This document shows, one piece after another, positions 60,707-64,000 of a stretch of 64,000 nt of DNA (the stretch's first letter is position 1; every line of letters starts with the position of its first letter). The stretch covers positions 2,170,001 to 2,234,000 of the forward strand of contig NZ_CP113977.2 of the NCBI RefSeq assembly GCF_026870175.2, given 5' to 3'. The stretch comes from Flavobacterium aestivum. Lineage in GTDB: Bacteria; Bacteroidota; Bacteroidia; Flavobacteriales; Flavobacteriaceae. Under the pieces are notes generated by a model that did no database searches, had not been told where the DNA came from, and worked only from the letters and a program-made list of their open reading frames with translations. The translations under genes were made by a program, and so were the position numbers.

Positions 60707-61711
60707 TTATATGTTTAAATTTTGTACTAAACTTTCAAATTTAAGTAATGTCTCCTCCATAGAAACCACTGATTTTCCTCCGGCTGCATTGCTATGTCCA
60801 CCACCTTGAAAGTGGTCTCTGGCAAACTGATTTACATCAAAATTACCTTGGGATCTGAAAGAGATTTTAATGATTCCCTCTTCTTTATTTTCGATAAAAA
60901 TTGCGGTAAAAACAATTCCTTTTATACTTAATCCATAATTGACAATCCCTTCGGTGTCACCTTTTATGTAATCAAAAGAATTTAATTCTTCTTGCGTCAA
61001 TGAAGTATAAGATGTTTTATGATCCATCATTACTTTCATGTTTTGAAGAGCTCTTCCCAATAATTGCAAACGGTTGTACGAACTATTGTCAAAAAGTAAA
61101 GTAGGAATTAGAGTGTTTTCTACTCCAAGATCAATCAATTCTGCAATGATTCTATGAGTTGTTCCTGTTGTTTTTGGAAATCGAAATGAACCAGAATCGG
61201 TCAATATTCCAGTATAGATACAAGTGGCTATAGTTTTGTCTATGTCTTGCTTTTTATCTAAAAAAGAAATAAAGTTATAAACCATTTCACAGGTAGAACC
61301 AAATGCTACATCAGAATAAGTGTAAGTAGCATAACCATCAGGTAATTGATGGTGATCGATCATAATAAACGGAACGGTTAATTTTTCCAGAACTTGTTCC
61401 ATTTCGCCTACTCGGTGAAGAGCATTAAAATCTAAAGTAAAAATCAGTTCAGCCTCTTCAAGAATCTTTGTGCAGTTTTCTTTGTCCTTTTCGTATATTT
61501 TTACGGTTTCAGAGCCTGGCATCCAAGCTAGAAAATCTGGAAACTCGTTAGGGGAAACCACAACCGGATGTTGATTGTTTTTTAGTAAAAAATGATATAA
61601 TGCTAAGGTAGAACCCATGGCGTCTCCGTCTGGGCCTCTATGCGGAATTATGGCAATTTTTTTAGGAGTTGCTAATAACAACTGTATCGCTTGTATGTCT
61701 AGTGTATTCAT
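60707..61711 (-). CDS. DHH/DHHA1 phosphoesterase, NrnA-like
   Basis: This 334-aa enzyme has DHH-family motifs: 'IIPHRGPDGDAMGSTLAL' (motif I; HxxxDxD), 'FTLDFNALHRVG', 'MIDHHQLPDGYA' (the DHH motif), and C-terminal 'FQGGGHSNAAGG' (DHHA1). NrnA-type proteins degrade short oligoribonucleotides and convert pAp to AMP. First gene of the gldI unit. Confidence 0.93.
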   Translation of the reverse strand: MNTLDIQAIQLLLATPKKIAIIPHRGPDGDAMGSTLALYHFLLKNNQHPVVVSPNEFPDFLAWMPGSETVKIYEKDKENCTKILEEAELIFTLDFNALHRVGEMEQVLEKLTVPFIMIDHHQLPDGYATYTYSDVAFGSTCEMVYNFISFLDKKQDIDKTIATCIYTGILTDSGSFRFPKTTGTTHRIIAELIDLGVENTLIPTLLFDNSSYNRLQLLGRALQNMKVMMDHKTSYTSLTQEELNSFDYIKGDTEGIVNYGLSIKGIVFTAIFIENKEEGIIKISFRSQGNFDVNQFARDHFQGGGHSNAAGGKSVVSMEETLLKFESLVQNLNI

Positions 61712-61778
61712 ATGTTGCGAAATTACTGTTTTTTAGCTAAAACTTGTAAATATTTAAGAAATTATAAAGAAATATAGA

Positions 61779-63044
61779 TTAAAGGTATTTCAGCCCTTTT
61801 CTTCTAATACTTTGATACAAAACAGATTTAGGGCCTTTTACAATTTGTGATTTGTAAATCCCGATAGAGCCTGAAAAAAAGTAAGCTATTGTGCAGGCAA
61901 TACCAATGTAAATCCCGCTGTTTATACCAAAAAGTTCCAGCCCCATTACAGTACATGCAATAGGAGTGTGGGTTGCTCCCGAAAAAACGGCCACAAATCC
62001 CATACCGGCTAATAATGCAACTGGTAAAGGAATGACAACTGCCAAAGCACTCCCTAAAGTTGCTCCCACAAAAAATAGTGGAGTAACTTCGCCGCCTTTA
62101 AATCCTGCTCCAAGTGTAAAACCGGTAAACAGTATTTTTAAAAGAAAATCATAAGGAGTATTAGGAATAGAAAAGGCATCAACAATCATGGGTACTCCTA
62201 AACCAATATATTTTGTAGTACCAATAAAATATATTGTGATCGCTAGTATAATTCCGCCAATGAAAGGTCTTAATGGTGGATATTTTATAGTGTTAGAAAA
62301 TGATTTTCCCCAAAAATGAGTGCTTCTGGAAAAAAGTAAGGCAGCAAATCCAAATAAAATACTGGCAATTAGAATCCAAAACAGATTGGTAAAAGTCATT
62401 TCGGGTACCGAAGGAATGCTGTAATGGGTGTGTTTTATTTCCCAAAATTCAACAGTAAAATAGGCAATATAGGCAACAAAGAAAGAAAGAATACTACTTC
62501 TGAAACTGATTTTGCTAAAAAGAACAATTTCTAAAGCGAATATAGCTCCTGCCAATGGTGTTCCAAAAACCGAAGCAAAACCAGCACTTATCCCCAGTAT
62601 AATCAAAGTTCTTCTTTCGGATTTATCCAATTTGAAAATATCGGTACATAAATCAGCAATGGCACCTCCCATTTGTACAGCCGTACCTTCTCTACCTGCT
62701 GATCCTCCAAAAAGATGTGTGATTAATGTGCCCAAAAGAACCAATGGGGCCATCATAAATGGAACTCTCTTGTCGGGTTTATTGTATTCTTCCAGTAATA
62801 GATTATTCCCTTTTGCTATTTTGGAATCATAAAAAAAATAGAGATACCCAATAAGTAGACCTCCAAGGGGTAAGAACCAAATAATCCAATTATTTTGATT
62901 TCTGAATTGGGTTACAAATTCTAATGATAATAAAAAAATGGCTGATGCGGACCCAGAAAAAATGCCTATCAAACTACAAATGAAAAACCATTTGAGCGTG
63001 ATAGGCATTAAATTTTTTATTTTTCCAAAGTTCATCAGATTCAA
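61779..63044 (-). CDS. CLC-type antiporter, probable fluoride-specific CLC-F
   Basis: This 421-aa protein has the CLC fold with about 12 or more helices. The first selectivity motif is G79-N-N-L-L instead of GSGIP, and the second is G117-R-E119-G-T instead of GKEGP; 'GFKGGEVTPLFFVGATLG' is also of the CLC-F type. CLC-F proteins expel fluoride in exchange for protons. Glu119 is the gating glutamate. No fluoride riboswitch is seen in the 55 bases to the upstream gene. Usually annotated as voltage-gated chloride channel. Confidence 0.9.
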   Translation of the reverse strand: MNLMNFGKIKNLMPITLKWFFICSLIGIFSGSASAIFLLSLEFVTQFRNQNNWIIWFLPLGGLLIGYLYFFYDSKIAKGNNLLLEEYNKPDKRVPFMMAPLVLLGTLITHLFGGSAGREGTAVQMGGAIADLCTDIFKLDKSERRTLIILGISAGFASVFGTPLAGAIFALEIVLFSKISFRSSILSFFVAYIAYFTVEFWEIKHTHYSIPSVPEMTFTNLFWILIASILFGFAALLFSRSTHFWGKSFSNTIKYPPLRPFIGGIILAITIYFIGTTKYIGLGVPMIVDAFSIPNTPYDFLLKILFTGFTLGAGFKGGEVTPLFFVGATLGSALAVVIPLPVALLAGMGFVAVFSGATHTPIACTVMGLELFGINSGIYIGIACTIAYFFSGSIGIYKSQIVKGPKSVLYQSIRRKGLKYL

Positions 63045-63099
63045 TAATTAAGCGAGAAGTTTTTTTTGCTAAAGTATTACAATCTGTTTGAATTTAAAA

Positions 63100-63486
63100 T
63101 TATTTAGAAGCAATAGCAGTGAATTCGATTTCTACCAAATATTCAGGAGCAACCAATTGACTGATGCCGTAAAATCCTGTTGTTGGTTTGATGTCTTTAA
63201 AAAAAGAAGAATGAGCTCTTGCTACGTCCTCAAAAGTAGAAACATCTGTAGTGAAAATTCGAGTACGAATTACGTCTTGCATGCTTACATTAAGATCTTC
63301 CAGAACTTTTTCGACTCTTTCTAAAATGTTTAATGTTTGTGCGTAGGCATCATCTGCTTTTACTTTTTCACCATCGATTATGGCAACAGTACCAGATACT
63401 TCGATGATGTTTCCTATGCGAACCGCACGACAATATCCCATTTTATCTTCCCAAGGAGAGCCGCTTAAGATGTTTTCTCGTTTCAT
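63100..63486 (-). CDS. RidA family protein
   Basis: This 128-aa trimeric protein of the YjgF/YER057c/UK114 family has 'SPWEDKMGYCRAVRIGNIIEVSGTVA', 'YAQTLNILERVEKVLEDLN', 'VIRTRIFTTDVSTFEDVARAHSSFF' and 'EIEFTAIA'. The typical catalytic Arg ('VIRTRIF') is kept; the family hydrolyses reactive enamine/imine intermediates. It may be cotranscribed with the CLC gene 55 bases downstream. Confidence 0.9.
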   Translation of the reverse strand: MKRENILSGSPWEDKMGYCRAVRIGNIIEVSGTVAIIDGEKVKADDAYAQTLNILERVEKVLEDLNVSMQDVIRTRIFTTDVSTFEDVARAHSSFFKDIKPTTGFYGISQLVAPEYLVEIEFTAIASK

Positions 63487-63567
63487 TGAATTTGTTTTTT
63501 AATTTGTTAATAGCGATTTAATAAAAATTCCTGTTAAAGTTCGCAATTTATAAAAATTAGAATTAAA

Positions 63568-63600
63568 AAAAAGACCTCTTTTATAGGAGAGGTCTTCAGG
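63568..63600 (-). terminator. Terminator of partial gene
   Basis: AAGACCTCT / AGAGGTCTT hairpin with A/T runs beside it. Confidence 0.8.
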
Positions 63601-63655
63601 GGGGGGTATTTCATCTTTATATAACAAAATGGAGATGATATTTTAATTTCCTGTA

Positions 63656-64000
63656 TTAATTCATTTCTCGGAGTTCACCATAATATTTTTTTAGTTCGTC
63701 CGTATGGGATTTGTAAGAGCTGAGTTCTAATGCAACAAAATCGGGGTCAAAAGAGATGTTGGCTTTTAATCTCTTGATGGCAGCATTTTCTTTTTCAGCT
63801 ATTATTTTGTTGATTTTTTTGCTTTTGAATTCATTTGAAAGTTTACCGTAATCATAATCAACTTCAATAGCCGATTCTTTGGCCAGAAAATTATTTACAT
63901 CGGATCCTATTCCTGTAAATTGAATCGTTTCCCTGAAATTATTGGCATCCATAGTGATTTGTAAATCATATCCTTTTTTAAGATAAATTTTAAAATACTC
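63656..64000 (-). CDS. Partial gene, TlpA/DUF4369-type redox protein possible
   Basis: The reading frame stays open from the stop at 63656 through the right edge: codons before the first Met at 63952 read EYFKIYLKKGYDLQIT, so the true start is outside. The visible 114 residues are helical-rich with 'IQFTGIGSDVNNFLAKE' and 'DDLELSSYKSH'-like spacing, as seen in the middle of TlpA-like thioredoxin proteins of Bacteroidota. Only the C-terminal or central part is present and no CxxC is visible, so the assignment is weak. Confidence 0.55.
   Translation of the reverse strand, partial: EYFKIYLKKGYDLQITMDANNFRETIQFTGIGSDVNNFLAKESAIEVDYDYGKLSNEFKSKKINKIIAEKENAAIKRLKANISFDPDFVALELSSYKSHTDELKKYYGELREMN

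Noticed and set aside
61779..63099. Fluoride riboswitch before the CLC-F gene
   Set aside because: Only about 55 bases lie upstream and none match the riboswitch core.

Overview
The window looks like a chromosomal segment of a Bacteroidota, very probably Flavobacterium or a close relative. Evidence: AT-rich DNA, promoters with the TAnnTTTG -7 box, type IX secretion (T9SS) sorting domains, the gliding protein GldI, a glutamine synthetase III gene, a fused IcmF-type mutase and dispersed flavobacterial intergenic repeats. No tRNA, rRNA, CRISPR array, transposase or site-specific recombinase was found.

Bases 1-9324 are an integron-like array of gene cassettes. Twelve sites (four structural types, about 90-170 bp) separate small genes that all lie on the minus strand. 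The two ends of each gene unit are complementary to each other (GTTNNNN... at one end, ...NNNNAAC at the other), while the two ends flanking one site usually are not. This is the signature of integron cassettes excised as circles at a G^TT site. No integrase is visible, so this is a cluster of attC sites without integrase, or part of an integron continuing off the left edge. Cargo: a SUKH/SMI1-KNR4 protein, a DUF1772 membrane protein, a HEPN-like protein, a lipocalin-like secreted protein, a VOC protein, a DEDDh exonuclease in a two-gene cassette, and several unknown or membrane proteins.

Bases 9846-32430 are housekeeping chromosome: prfA, a large OmpA/TSP3 outer-membrane protein, pyrF, a metal-receptor-like protein, an alpha/beta hydrolase, DUF4197, VOC, a methyltransferase plus YCII protein, icmF, a secreted hydrolase-like protein, a collagen-like lipoprotein, a T9SS cargo protein, TerC, and divergent glnA (GSII) and glnN (GSIII).

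Bases 32528-47784 hold two giant paralogous T9SS surface proteins (1432 and 2859 aa). They share N- and C-terminal modules but carry different central repeats: six 80-aa SprB-type units against twenty-seven 78-aa HYR-like units. Both follow a duplicated, roughly 800-nt leader containing three ~205-nt repeats and conserved hairpins.

Bases 47785-64000 carry a type III polyketide synthase-like gene, an OmpA protein with two domains, purM, a GNAT acetyltransferase, a TPR histidine kinase with the decayed remnant of a second kinase upstream, an ArsR-SRPBCC-DoxX operon with a clear autoregulatory promoter and a possible attC remnant behind it, a GldI operon (NrnA-like, GldI, two cyclophilin-FKBP fusions), a CLC-F-type fluoride antiporter candidate, RidA, and a partial gene running off the right edge.
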